This document shows, piece after piece, positions 56,701 to 64,000 of a DNA stretch of 64,000 nt. Source of the DNA: Aphrocallistes beatrix (Eukaryota; Porifera; Hexactinellida; Sceptrulophora; Aphrocallistidae). Location: assembly GCA_963281255.1 (NCBI GenBank), contig OY725494.1:2431934-2495933 (forward strand), in the 5' to 3' direction. The notes under the pieces are model-generated. The model saw nothing but the letters and a program-made list of their open reading frames with translations, made no database searches and was not told where the DNA came from. Position 1 is the first letter of the stretch, and each line of letters starts with the position of its first letter. The translations under genes were made by a program, and so were the position numbers.

Positions 56701-59035
56701 GCAGAAGTTTTCTTGTCAAAACTGACCCAGTTCTTCGCTTTCTTTTTAGAGAGGACAACAGTGATTGAATAAGAATTTCTTCAATATAATAATCTGCAGT
56801 AACTGTGCGTCCCTGAGGAATAATATGGAGATCTGAGAGCGCAGTGTACAACATTAACCCCAGACGTGCAATTTGGATGGAAATTTCACTTTCTCGTGAG
56901 GAGTTATGGAAGCTCTATCTCGTGTCCAAATCCGGTCATTCTGCCTATTTGGCGTATGAAAGATCTCAAAAGGAGACTCGTCGGAAAAAAGCACACGTCG
57001 CCAATCTTCAACTGTCCATCTGAGTCGTTCCTTACAGAAGGTCAATCGATTTTCCTTTTGTTTCGGGGATAATCTGGGCATAAGGGACCTCTTGTAGCTT
57101 TTAGCCCCAATAGTCGTCTTTAAATAACGTTGGACATATATGAGAAATTATTTGTTAACTTTTGTTTACAATATTTGTATAAATTAAGCAAATTTCCAAA
57201 ATAGCCTAGATTGAGTAACTCCAGGCGCCCGCAGGGCGACTCTGCCGACACGAAATGTCCGCAAGCCGCGCAGCGCAAGCAAGCGAAGCGCGCTTGTATA
57301 CGTTAAAATGCTTCAATTTTGCATCCGCGTATCTGTTGACAATTATTCCCTCTTATAGGTTTAGATGCTCTTCAGAAGAGAGATGGCTGCTACCAGTCTA
57401 TCGTTGACTATCTAGAACAGTCCCATCAGCCGGATGGAGTGGAGGGGAGGAACGAAGAAGCTCATGAGATGATTCTGACAAGAGCTCTCTCTGCTCCTGA
57501 AGAGCTCCTCCACCATGCTATGTACTCACATCTGATCGAGTCGGGGCAGGACGAGAGACTGGTGCAGATAAAGACCGCATACCTAGAAGTGTATCTGAGA
57601 GCAGCAGCAGACACCGCTTCAGAAGGAGACATTACTTACCTCAACTTACTCTGGAGGTTACCATATACGTACATTATAATAGTCGAGCTACTTGTATTAT
57701 AGTAACTAGTTCATTACTATTTGCCAGACTCTCCAACGAAAGCTCATTCCAAATCTAACTACAATTTTAATCGATAGCATCGAGTTTCAATGTAAGCTAT
57801 GTTTGTTTGTTTATCTCGTTTATTCCATCAACAGGCATTATAAGAACTCAGATAACTACATGGCTGCAGCTAAGGTATTACACACAATAGCAACTTCAGC
57901 CTGTGAAGAACTACGCCTGTCAGAGAGGATCGAGTTCCTGTCGCGTGCTGTCATATGCGCTACTAGTCACCCTGTAGGGTTCAGGCCTGCGACTCAGCAT
58001 CAAGAGTTCCTACAGGAAATGAGAGACAAGCTTGAAGTCGCACAGATCCAATTAGGTACGTTTAACCTCACGCAACAGTTGAGTACTTATTCAGGTATCC
58101 TTCTGCTCTACGGCTGCCCAATCTTAAAACGCTTTATTTCCCATTTACTCCTGCTCTGCTGGCCTTTAGTCGTTTCGCGCGCAAAGTAGGAGGATTCCTA
58201 CTTGGCCCGCTGAACATATTATTCATTCGTGCATTGATAGGGCTTTCAAAATCTTCCTCTTCCAAAGTTGTCAATATATGCAAGATCTTAATTGTTGGGC
58301 GCGATTTAAGTGGCCTGATATATTTCTTATGGATATCTATATATAGGAATCCAAACTTCTCTAAACCAACTCAACCACCAGCAAGCTACTGAGGCAGCTG
58401 CTCAGCTCAATTCATCTCTTCTTGACAACACAAAACTCTATATGGAATTTGTAACGCCATTCATGCTAGCAGAATGGCGCTTAGCTATACTTCACAGTTC
58501 TGGACATCAAGATCCGCGCCTAGTTGAGGACCTATGGCGCCAGATCATCACTTCTCAATTCGCTCTGCTCCGACAGGACAGAGACACTATTGGTCTACTT
58601 CGGAAGATTAAAGAGTTGGCCATCAAGTACAGTCAATTTGGAGATTGTTTCTTTCCAATTGACTTTATTCTACAGCAAATGGAACAGCATGCATTCCGTT
58701 CAAAGATTGAACAATCGGATTTATTCAAGTGCATGCTGGAATCGAACATAGCCCCCCTATGCTTACTAAACGGGTACCATAAAGTATACAAAACAAGTGA
58801 TGCGTTTTGGTTTGACAATCAAGCCCAGCTGTATATCCCCCAGGTGATACTGAATCTGTCCACGTATCTCACGACGTCACATAATATTCTGAGTGTATCT
58901 GAAAGACGACAGGTGGTTGAATGGCTATCTAACAACGTTCCTATCTACTTGACAGATCTCCAAGCACTTAATGTAACGCTGCCAGATCTACGCCAGATGA
59001 TCTCCGCTTTCAGGGAATTAGTCTCCGCTAAGTGA
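35585..59035 (+). CDS. NUP155: Nuclear pore protein NUP155, 16 exons
   Basis: Inner-ring scaffold nucleoporin. Exons: 35585-35848, 36201-36329, 36819-37064, 41876-42029, 42601-42804, 45215-45338, 45755-46031, 46682-46872, 46933-47164, 50625-~50798, ~51743-52017, 52523-52673, 53023-53233, 57359-57656, 57835-58055, 58347-59035. All have GT/AG borders and compatible phases; only the exon 10/11 joint is uncertain. The sum is 1279 residues, a little shorter than the animal protein. Hallmarks: YPDLSAQL and GMKEHDYPPLE near the start; WITVDHRVYLWNY, FFGGKDGCLYE and GGRCKKINHSS in the N-terminal propeller; LALVHVRLPPGFSASS; LRPLDQLKELL; GPEVLYSDKLHGLGLYLSRI; then an alpha-solenoid with ITYLNLLWR, FIDFILQQ-like FFPIDFILQQ and the C-terminal LCLLNGYHKVYKTSDAFW. 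Introns 3, 4, 5, 9 and 13 are inflated by transposons, and introns 3, 9 and 13 also contain other genes. Introns not listed separately hold nothing I recognise. Confidence 0.93.
37619..39203 (+). CDS. MATE-family transporter in NUP155 intron 3, one frameshift
   Basis: Multidrug and toxic compound extrusion proteins are 12-helix cation antiporters of the plasma or organelle membrane. The first frame (37619-38344) gives LALPPSVVGLTDG, a long helix series with INILCSQAYGAKQYRLVGLYFYRAL (the MATE QxYGA/VGxYxxRA region), then YLLLGNILNGGLQYVLI. It stops at SFS. The second frame (from about 38333 to 39203) continues at the right point: FFPITQYL, LWAMGGFSSAITVRVGNLLGAHEYKNAFRA, a FTTD motif, QGILNGCSLQGTQAIV, and GIFLGNGIGSLATF. 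A single-base frame change near 38335 separates the halves, through a real mutation, an unseen intron or an assembly error. The last codons and TAG lie in the 5' end of a family B repeat. Together about 520 residues. Confidence 0.7.
39188..40381 (+). repeat. Hairpin-tail repeat, family B, with internal 141-bp tandem array
   Basis: 5' end tatattaaaatgctaggatt, a body beginning gtccgaattgattgaagaat, five tandem copies of a 141-bp unit (ttccaacgg-type anchors at 39599, 39740, 39881, 40022, 40163), then tgagcaactttaggcgcccg and the hairpin tail (ctctgcggacacgcagtgtc, ccgcgcagcgcaagc) ending cgcttgt. Other copies at 43007-45083 and 55699-57297. The body is alignable to family A, so A and B are sister families. 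No coding capacity. Confidence 0.85.
40434..41072. mobile_element. hAT transposon remnant with dimerisation-domain fragment
   Basis: Left end caggggcgtagacaacatta and right end reverse-complemented catagccgtagacaagg, each next to a run of G or C. On the plus strand 40737-40952 reads MPATNATSERSFSALRRLKTWLRTT, the C-terminal hAT dimerisation motif (SER-FS-L--IKT-LR). The rest of the transposase is missing. In NUP155 intron 3. Confidence 0.75.
41331..41841 (-). repeat. Hairpin-tail repeat, family A, minus strand, with mariner-MITE fragment
   Basis: The tail acaagcgcgcttcgcttgc starts at 41331 and the 5' end (aatcgagttttaatagta) lies at 41824-41841. The body between about 41520 and 41740 is replaced by foreign sequence ending tacttttgtccggctagtgt, the terminus of the mariner MITE at 28181. 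A (TA)n/(CA)n run follows to about 41820. The 5' end lies only 35 bp from the acceptor of NUP155 exon 4. Confidence 0.65.
43164..43580 (-). repeat. Hairpin-tail repeat, family A, inserted in a family B copy
   Basis: Minus-strand copy: tail at 43164-43250, the tgacgtcataattccatgat and ttcgtctgagctcagaactt blocks, ending at the gtaacggattgattgaagaa segment at 43580. The 5' terminus is replaced by a (TA)n run at 43581-43635. Confidence 0.8.
43644..44659 (+). mobile_element. Mariner transposon, inactive copy
   Basis: Transposase remnants in mariner order: an N-terminal YYDYSRNLTPKECLDQL and DLSPDKAT helix-turn-helix region (43665-43750) with a small duplication, then in 43857-44380 SKVCARWIPHRLTEDQK, VTGDETWIYQYDPE (first Asp of the triad), SVWRFPGEHNPTKVQRQKSA, and, after a frame change near 44380, HHDNASAHTAARTLDTL (second Asp) and the final PPSDFF. 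At least two frameshifts and no intact start, so it is dead. The right terminus gcttttgtccggttggtgt is followed by TA (44660-44661). The left terminus is lost in the TA run. Confidence 0.85.
46394..46605 (-). mobile_element. Truncated hAT MITE (copy of 18440-18777)
   Basis: Begins caaggctggattcggttaac and continues through gatcggttagccgatc to about 46605, matching the right part of the element at 18440 in inverse. The other terminus is missing. In NUP155 intron 7. Confidence 0.7.
47165..48335. other. NUP155 intron 9, first part
   Basis: No gene seen. At 47305-47365 a pair acttactacctttttttt / aaaaaaaagggagtaagta forms a hairpin. At about 47885-47935 a fragment with ttgttacattcctg matches the central motif of the long palindrome family. 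Confidence 0.45.
48336..48521 (+). repeat. Hairpin-tail repeat, family A, 3' part
   Basis: Starts at aaaaattgacaaattgacaa and includes gacagacgtatttagagatg, a three-hairpin tail with several substitutions (gcgggcacaaagtgtccacc), ending cgcacttgt. It sits about 100 bp beyond the stop of the minus-strand receptor gene. Confidence 0.75.
48626..50309 (-). CDS. Orphan multi-pass (7TM-like) receptor, split by a MITE, in NUP155 intron 9
   Basis: Two minus-strand frames: 50309-49746 (188 codons, ATG at 50309) and about 49133-48626. The first has hydrophobic helices at about residues 24-46, 83-107, 110-135, 140-158 and 164-186. The second adds three more (EVAFLYAAVLATLLSIDLVL, FKVSTILVAVAISLFLIADC, and IAHILFILYTTVMALNYLYL). 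Between them lies a 605-bp TA-flanked MITE. Removing it with one TA gives a continuous frame of about 358 residues, a receptor-sized protein. With the MITE retained translation stops at residue 206. Splicing at signals in the MITE ends would also keep the frame (see findings). No family signature such as DRY or NPxxY is clear. Antisense to the host gene. Confidence 0.65.
49136..49740. mobile_element. TA-flanked MITE filling the gap in the receptor gene
   Basis: Ends cagtagagttcgcttattag and its exact inverse, each next to TA (49134-49135 and 49741-49742), as for pogo/Tc1-type elements. Inside are many ttcgcttattagcaag motifs in both orientations and, at about 49370-49550, four tandem copies of a roughly 43-bp palindromic unit (aacttgctaatacgcgaact / agttcgtttattagcaag). 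Non-coding. The near-perfect ends indicate a young insertion. Confidence 0.9.
51019..51402. mobile_element. Possible hAT fragment in NUP155 intron 10
   Basis: Begins cagggtttcctctaagcg and ends ggctccaaccctag, weakly inverted. The plus-strand frame near 51227-51400 reads MPSVKLWEKECSSWLQVR then GYRCKICSERG and FGEHW, like the N-terminal zinc-binding part of a hAT transposase. No target duplication is visible; low support. Confidence 0.35.
51548..51588. other. 41-bp perfect palindrome
   Basis: catggcctacttaatata, a 5-bp spacer, then the inverse. The ends resemble the catagcctact terminus of the long palindrome family, so it may be a collapsed relic like 13980-14021. It lies in NUP155 intron 10, about 150 bp before exon 11. 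Confidence 0.65.
53769..55217 (-). CDS. Multi-pass membrane receptor (Frizzled/class F-like), single exon, in NUP155 intron 13
   Basis: 482 residues from ATG at 55217. Hydrophobic segments at about residues 47-70, 143-166, 172-198, 222-250, 266-292, 308-338, 357-382 and 432-458 suggest an N-terminal anchor plus seven helices. The extracellular region between the first two has three NxS/T glycosylation sites and a cysteine-rich CPSLFVFNSHMCVPICGLWHPF just before the second segment. VKFPRIIYLF at the start of the next helix recalls the RF/YPxxxI motif of Frizzled receptors, but there is no cysteine-rich domain and the KTxxxW motif is absent. It is probably a lineage-specific 7TM receptor, loosely class F. 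It is transcribed opposite to its host gene, from its own promoter. Confidence 0.75.
   Translation of the reverse strand: MAASGSKPYMESHSKDDGAMSQKTQEYMRSRVKKEEIRSAVVKSSYRVALVVSITTVWASMLSPLIIGYFARPSLENVSRPYFDILNHSIGYNQTRLAPNAYNFSNGSGDFACPSLFVFNSHMCVPICGLWHPFGEDYFKAYRATTIITSIIELLSALVGFIIFIRVPGSVKFPRIIYLFMFLTLIGLSAVLSVAAIAGPHVFFCGGRNEDYNIVAQNTPIQVSIFGVISHYSFTAFNFSFFVAALNIFLHIQFPHSQIFKSVKRKRVLIVIEIIIALGIPAIFPILTIGLYQQYSFVRLPLLPFPLANRIAPFIMVIAPLIMLTGLVLTLITITIYRVQINRYLLTYREIVRFKSYEIRLIIFAIQVFFTTFFIFTEISYSFATNEISDILQEEFFACETLLYNPGILKNQSQAPTLCDTAYKSYMHPVFAIIADMATGIAAVQVTVILTTSVTKKAWAQSFKSIFTVLSDVTSSSATAPN
55699..57297 (+). repeat. Hairpin-tail repeat, family B, interrupted by a Tc1 element
   Basis: 5' end tatatattaaaacgctagga, one and a half copies of the 141-bp unit, a Tc1 insertion at 56299-57130, then the rest of a unit, tgagtaactccaggcgcccg and the hairpin tail ending cgcttgt at 57297, only 61 bp before the exon 14 acceptor of NUP155. 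Confidence 0.8.
56299..57130 (-). mobile_element. Tc1-like transposon, decayed
   Basis: Minus-strand transposase pieces in order: RLTFCKERLRWTVEDWRRVLFSDES and KLHVWG (57081-56854), LYTALSDLHIIPQGRTVTADYY with YTFQQDGAPAHNA after a frame change (56854-56615), then SPDLNPIENLWAIVQ (third acidic residue, DD34E type) to the GGYIGK end at 56373. Two frameshifts break it. The outer end is gggtgtaacaaaattgatgc; the other terminus is missing, so the 5' side is truncated. Confidence 0.85.
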
Positions 59036-59339
59036 CGAGATGGTACGGCTTCAAATCCATTCTAATTTAGAGTTTCACTTGACTAATTAGGTACTTTGTT
59101 CCAAACTGTAGAATTTTCGCGGTGATTTCAATTTCAGATCATTTTTGAATTATTAAATATTGTAACGATTGTTTCTAAGGGACATACGCTATCGTACCCA
59201 GTGTTATAAACACAAGCGATGCCCGCTCTGAGGTGAGAGGGGTGGAGTATAGGTGCTGACCCACAACCAGTGGCGGAAGAACCACGGGGGCTATGGCGTA
59301 TGGGAACTTCAACTCCTACTTTTTTGCCGAAGTTGTCCT

Positions 59340-59850
59340 TACTATTAAAACTCGATTTTTGTTTGTGTATACGTATACGTGTATATATGTAACGAATTGA
59401 TTGAAGAAACTGCCAGGCACGCTGATTTTTGGCATTTTGAAGTCTTTTGGCGATGACTCCACTAAGATCTGACCTCAGACGAAATGTCGACTCATCATAG
59501 AACTATGACGTCATTGTCACCTTTTTTTATAGTTAGAAATTTCAGTTTTTCGACTATAACTCCGCCATTTTAGATTATAGAAAGCTGAAATTTTAATTGG
59601 AATGTGTATATTCATATATCTCAAATATTATACAATTATCATCAAAAAATGATGACTCAGCACTCTATTATGACGTCATTATTCCTCATTAAAAATTTAC
59701 AAATTTTGTGATTTTTCGAGTGATATCAATTATAACAGTAAGACAGACGTATTTAGAGATGTTATCTACCTTATAGATAATTAATGTGAGCTTAGGCGTC
59801 CGAAGGGCCCCTCTGGCGGACACAAAGTGTCCGGCCGCGAAGCGCGCTTT
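59340..59850 (+). repeat. Hairpin-tail repeat, family A, near full length
   Basis: 5' end tactattaaaactcgatttt, body with gaattgattgaagaaactgc, two tgacgtcat blocks, gacagacgtatttagagatg and the GC-rich tail ending gaagcgcgctt. Lies 305 bp downstream of the NUP155 stop. It interrupts sequence starting cagtggcggaagaaccacgg (about 59269), a likely hAT terminus. Confidence 0.8.
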
Positions 59851-60985
59851 TATTTATAAATTGTTTCGGGTGAACATCAATGTAATTAAATTCTCAAGAA
59901 CATTTCCCTCTAAACTTTTATTATCCTTTTTACTAGAAATACAATCGAAGAGGATTAGAATTATTTTGTAAATTTTAAATTAGAATATTCAGCCCAAACT
60001 AAAAGAATACAATATCTTTTTACATGATTCTTTTATTGTAGTTCAGGACGTCGCTACTGGTGAGAATGGGGTGATGCCTCCTTGTCAAAAAAGTATTTCT
60101 CGTTTCTACTTATTTCGTACTCACATCAAGATTTAAATTTTTTTTGAAAATATTGCTTTTATTTTGTCCAAATTTGAGTAATTTGTGCATATTGAGAAAA
60201 TACTGTCATTCTTTTACAGTGCACCTCAGTCCCTCCTTGGTGCTGTGCCCCCCATAATAAAATCTGTTTTGTGGTTTGCCCCGCCCCTAAAATAAAATAC
60301 TTAGGACGTCCCTGTAAAGTTATCTTGTCCTTTAGTGATAGACGGAAAGTCCATTTCCCTGCATTGCGAAATAATGGGGACAGGCTGTACAAAAGCGCCT
60401 AGATTTTTTTCACGACATCTTTAAATATACTTAGTACTTATTTTATTGCCAGGCCCCAAGTTAAAATATCATTTTCTTGAGTCAAATTTTTATTTTTTTA
60501 AATTTCAACTTCTTCGCCACCCCCCCCAAATGTATTTTTTTAAAATCGATCCATCTTCATTAAATCAGACTAATAATTTATTAATGTTGATATCCTAATC
60601 AACAATGAATTTCCAGCAATTTTATAGGTCACATGGATACGTTCTGACCACTTTTGAGAATGGAATGTGGCAACATTCTATTGTTGCTATATCGTTACTA
60701 TGGATAAAAAGTGATCTGAATACGTTCTTTCATTACCAAACCCTTTTTTTTCAGTTCCTAAAAGTTGAGCTCTAAAGATTGTATTTCTTGAAGTAAGGTC
60801 TATATTAGTGAGGTGGTTTAGTGAATTATTTGGGTAGATCGGGATAAAACCATGAGCTAAAAATTTCCTCAGATATATGTACTAACAAAATCAGATATTT
60901 AGCTTTTTCAGTATCACATACAAGGATAATAATAGTTACAATGAGCATCTTACTTAACACAGCTACAGGCGCATAGCTCAGTGCA
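59851..60985. other. Intergenic repeat debris
   Basis: No gene. caggacgtcgctactgg (about 60043) and the inverse-like ggacgtccctg (about 60301-60311) suggest a decayed hAT MITE without a clear target duplication. At about 60660-60710 atggaatgtggcaacattct matches the core motif of the long palindrome family. Confidence 0.4.
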
Positions 60986-61773
60986 CAGGGTTGGCTAATT
61001 TAACCCACCCCCCGGGTTAAACCCGGGCTGGGCAAAACCCCCTTTTGTGGGTTAAATTGGGTTAAAGTGGGTTTTATTCTAATGTACTTGTAAATCAAGT
61101 TAATTTTAGCGATATTAATTGTTTGGATTGAAAATTCTTATTCTGCAAGTATTATATTGAGATTCCGTAATGATATTTTTAATAAGACCTGATGTACGAA
61201 CAATGGAATTTCTTAAAAGTTACAACAATCTGAGGTGCATTAAGTAAACAATCAAAGGATACTACGTACTATTATTTATGTAGAGCAGTTTGTTCATCTT
61301 ACCTACTCTAATCATAGCGGTTACTACATGTATAATGCTAATTTTGTTGGTGGCCCAGTGATCCTGTTCAAAGCTTTTTTCTAAAAGTAGAAGGTTCCAA
61401 GATGAGGCGCATAAATGCTTCAATTTCGCGGATATTTTCTAACTTTAGTTTAGTCCAGAACAAACTTCGAAATAGATTAGACTTAGAGAACCAGCAAAAT
61501 TGGTAATCTGTTATCGGGAATTGAGAGGTTCAGTGGAGTTTGAATGGTGATTTGCTTTTCATTTGTGTATTAGATTTTGATATGCACCTCTTACAATAAG
61601 TACGCTTATATAGTAATTAATTATATCGTTGAATTTGAAAACAAGGACAATAACTGGGAAAATCCGTTTCTGGACAATAAAACCCGTTTTAACCCGGGTT
61701 AAACTAATTAAACCCGGGTTTAACCCACTGGGCTGGGCAAAACCTATTTAACCCGGGTTAAATTCCAACCCTG
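60986..61773. mobile_element. hAT MITE with perfect 8-bp TSD
   Basis: Termini cagggttggctaatttaacc and, reverse-complemented, cagggttggaatttaacccg, flanked on both sides by tcagtgca (60978-60985 and 61774-61781). Both ends are rich in gggttaaacccggg motifs. No coding frame. Confidence 0.9.
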
Positions 61774-61781
61774 TCAGTGCA

Positions 61782-63706
61782 TGCCTAATTCGATTTCCTG
61801 CATCCACACCTCATAACACAGCCATTCTTGCTATTGCATCCACACTTGGAATGTGTTCATTTCCGTTTATGATAGCCATTTTATAGATTGTACTGAAGTC
61901 AATACACAACCAACAGTTGCAAGTTAACCTATCATGCTACTGTTATCTTAAGCGCGATTTTGATGAATGAGTAGGGTCGACTCGACGACGCTTGTAGGTA
62001 TCGACTACCCTATAATTAACATTCGACTTTGCGAATACCTGAATTCTTACAGTAGTGCGATTGAAGAAAGAAATTAATGGTGGGAGTGGAGAAATATAAT
62101 TGCTGATGACTCGTCAGTTCAATGTAATATACTCATATAGTATTAAATTATATATTTTCATTAAACTGATGAATCAACATAGTAGAATAACTATTCAAAG
62201 ATTCTCTTGACGCCGAATCAAAACGAGAATGTTCTACGTACTATAACTATTATACTGTAATTTCTTACATAATACAATTGTAACGAGGCAAATAATGCTA
62301 AGAAATAACTCCCTCTCAGGTAAATTAACCAGGCAGGCCGGAGATTAGATATACTATCAAAATTACGAAATTTGAGTCAAGCGTCTAAGAGTCTAGTGGT
62401 ATAACTACCATCAAATAACCTAAAATAAAAAATTCTGAAGGTTTTCTCTAAAGACCAATCAGCTGCTTTAAGAATATCCTACACAGAGGTTCCCTTGTAC
62501 TAAGTATTTGAGGTTGCAACAGCTCGAGTTGAGTGGGACTGGAATTCATATAAACCTGTTCCTTCAGTCTGTCAACAACCAACGAGCTATTGAGGTGGTC
62601 GAACTGAATGAAACGGCTCTACCGTGCTCAGAAACAATTGGAAGGAATTAGGAGCTCCGAGCCTTAGTCCTCTCTAAGTAGTGCTTGATAAGCGAGGAGA
62701 ATATTTTGGCTCTTCATGATTAGAACAGGTGACCAACTTTCCAGGACTGCCTGACTTCCCAATGTAATGAAGCACCCTTGTGTGAAACGTTAATAATTTA
62801 CATTGAAGGGTTGTAAATCAGAACTCCCCGCACCTGAAGCAAAATCCTATACTATCATTATCCCCCCAATTCATATTATGAAACTCAAATTCATTTTCAA
62901 AAGTCCAGCTGCAAATGTCAACACTGATGTAATATAATTATATAATACATTGTTATGAACTAGTATAAGACACACTTGATCAATAATCGAAGAATTACTA
63001 AACCACTACAATTTCCTTCGGGCAATTATCCAATTCGGTTAATCAATTATAAAATGGTGCTAAGCCACCTGACTAGATAGTCGAAACCGAATATTTGCGC
63101 TGAATAATATCTAATACGAGTACGATTCGCTCGCTTACAAACTAAAACAAGTGAAGAGGCGGCTAGATGGTTAAAACGAATATTTTGTGTTTGTATTTGT
63201 CGTTCTTTAGGCCTCACTTTGCTTTTTACATAATTAATTGCATCTTATATTTTTGAATTTGAAAATAATTTCTTTTTAGTGCAGCTCTTATAGGGAGATG
63301 CCCTTATAGCATAGACATTGTACTGCCACGCCGTGGATGGTTTACTTTTGCCGTAGGTTAGTCTTCTTGTTAATCATTTGCAAAGTGGTGTTCTGTAGTT
63401 ATTTAGAATAATGAACTAACCTTTGGCTCGATTTGATGAAATACCCAAATTAGGGTAGTACATAATGTTTTTCATATGAATCGGTCTTGAGCATTGGATG
63501 TCAATTTCAAGTGCTCATACAACAAAGATACCACGTTCCAAAATCACTTGTTGCTGTCAATTGATTTTGGTCCGTAAGCTAAAGAGGTGAATTATTTTAG
63601 AGTTTATCTATTGAAATGTGAAATCACTCTTCCATCCCGCATCTGGGGTTATTATATGATAGATGTACTGACAATTGAAACAATTGGAATACATATTCAC
63701 TCAACC
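61782..63706. other. Intergenic, no feature recognised
   Basis: About 1.9 kb without convincing coding frames, inverted repeats or matches to the other repeats in this window. Its right end should contain the SMNDC1 promoter. Confidence 0.4.
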
Positions 63707-64000
63707 ATGGATGGAGAAGATAACCTGAGTGATTCGATGAACACTTCGGTTTCTAATTTCTCTCAGCACTTAGTTCTGATAGAAGAGCAGCTACTTTCAG
63801 ATCCTCAAAACGAGAGTTTGCTCTCTCTCAAGAATGATATTCTCCACTTCTTACAGATAGCTAAAGCTCAATCTTCGGATATTCCTGCCACTAACCCAGC
63901 CCATGCTGACTCCTCCCCTTGTGCCTCGAATAGCTCTAACTCTAACCTCGTTATAGGAGCGAACTGTTCCATTCCGTATAGCTGCTACACAGGGGATGTA
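63707..64000 (+). CDS. SMNDC1: Survival motor neuron domain-containing protein 1 (SPF30), 5' part, runs off right edge
   Basis: ATG 63707 opens a frame that continues to the window end (98 codons). SPF30 is a nuclear splicing factor needed for spliceosome maturation and reads dimethyl-arginine through a Tudor domain. The N-terminus fits: QHLVLIEEQLLSDPQNESLLSLKNDILHFLQ corresponds to the family's LxxVEAAL...NxDLLKLKxDLxExIxLT helix pair, then a Ser-rich linker, then GANCSIPYSCYTGDV, which aligns with the first strands of the Tudor domain (VGDKCxAxxSxDGxxYxAxI). The recognition rests on a short region, so moderate confidence. Confidence 0.7.
   Translation, partial: MDGEDNLSDSMNTSVSNFSQHLVLIEEQLLSDPQNESLLSLKNDILHFLQIAKAQSSDIPATNPAHADSSPCASNSSNSNLVIGANCSIPYSCYTGDV

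Noticed and set aside
59786..59971. 61-codon frame after NUP155, and similar ones at 40266-40451 and 48239-48517
   Set aside because: They read through the GC-rich hairpin tail of the family A/B repeats.
61782..63706. tRNA or small nuclear RNA genes
   Set aside because: I looked for B-box-like ggttcgaatcc and cloverleaf arms here and in other gaps by eye and found none that hold up; a covariance-model scan would be needed to be sure.

Overview
The window looks like AT-rich nuclear DNA of an animal, most likely an early-branching one. A sponge would fit: it has an animal PH-tyrosine kinase, NUP155, SWI5 and SMNDC1/SPF30 homologues, single-exon coiled-coil/NHL proteins, orphan multi-pass receptors and short GT-AG introns (one is 47 bp). 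The sponge placement is inference only. Genes are islands of higher GC and intact codon use in a landscape dominated by DNA transposons, many nested inside each other.

Layout. 1-2248 (-): a long transposase-like ORF that runs off the left edge. 2334-3958: simple repeats, a 321-bp tandem duplication and a hairpin-rich repeat tail. 3967-10454: a 6.5-kb foldback-type element made almost entirely of a ~52-bp tandem repeat, with an 8-bp target-site duplication. 10595-11344: the 3' end of an asparagine synthetase gene. 11713-13843: a three-exon PDZ scaffold gene. 14543-15258: a hAT MITE. 15464-16768: a coiled-coil/NHL protein. 17087-23581: a transposon cluster with a zinc-knuckle ORF remnant, long palindromes, a decayed BED-type hAT transposon and a second foldback element. 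25589-27658: a PH-domain tyrosine kinase. 27898-31150: nested MITEs and palindromes. 31971-32348: SWI5. 33427-34680 (-): a second coiled-coil/NHL protein. 35585-59035: a 16-exon NUP155 nucleoporin gene whose large introns hold a MATE transporter gene (with a frameshift), two multi-pass membrane receptor genes on the opposite strand, and mariner, Tc1, hAT and hairpin-tail repeats. 59340-61773: more repeats. 63707 to the end: the 5' end of an SMNDC1/SPF30 splicing-factor gene.

The host genes do not form a pathway. They are housekeeping genes (nuclear pore, DNA repair, splicing, amino-acid synthesis) with signalling, membrane and scaffold genes between them. The mobile DNA gives the strongest unexplained signals. 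First, two foldback elements have different internal repeats but alike GGG termini and 8-bp target duplications. Second, a TA-flanked MITE interrupts a receptor reading frame exactly and carries plausible splice signals at its ends. Third, two related repeat families share a GC-rich three-hairpin tail. All homology calls were made by eye from translated motifs; no database search was run.
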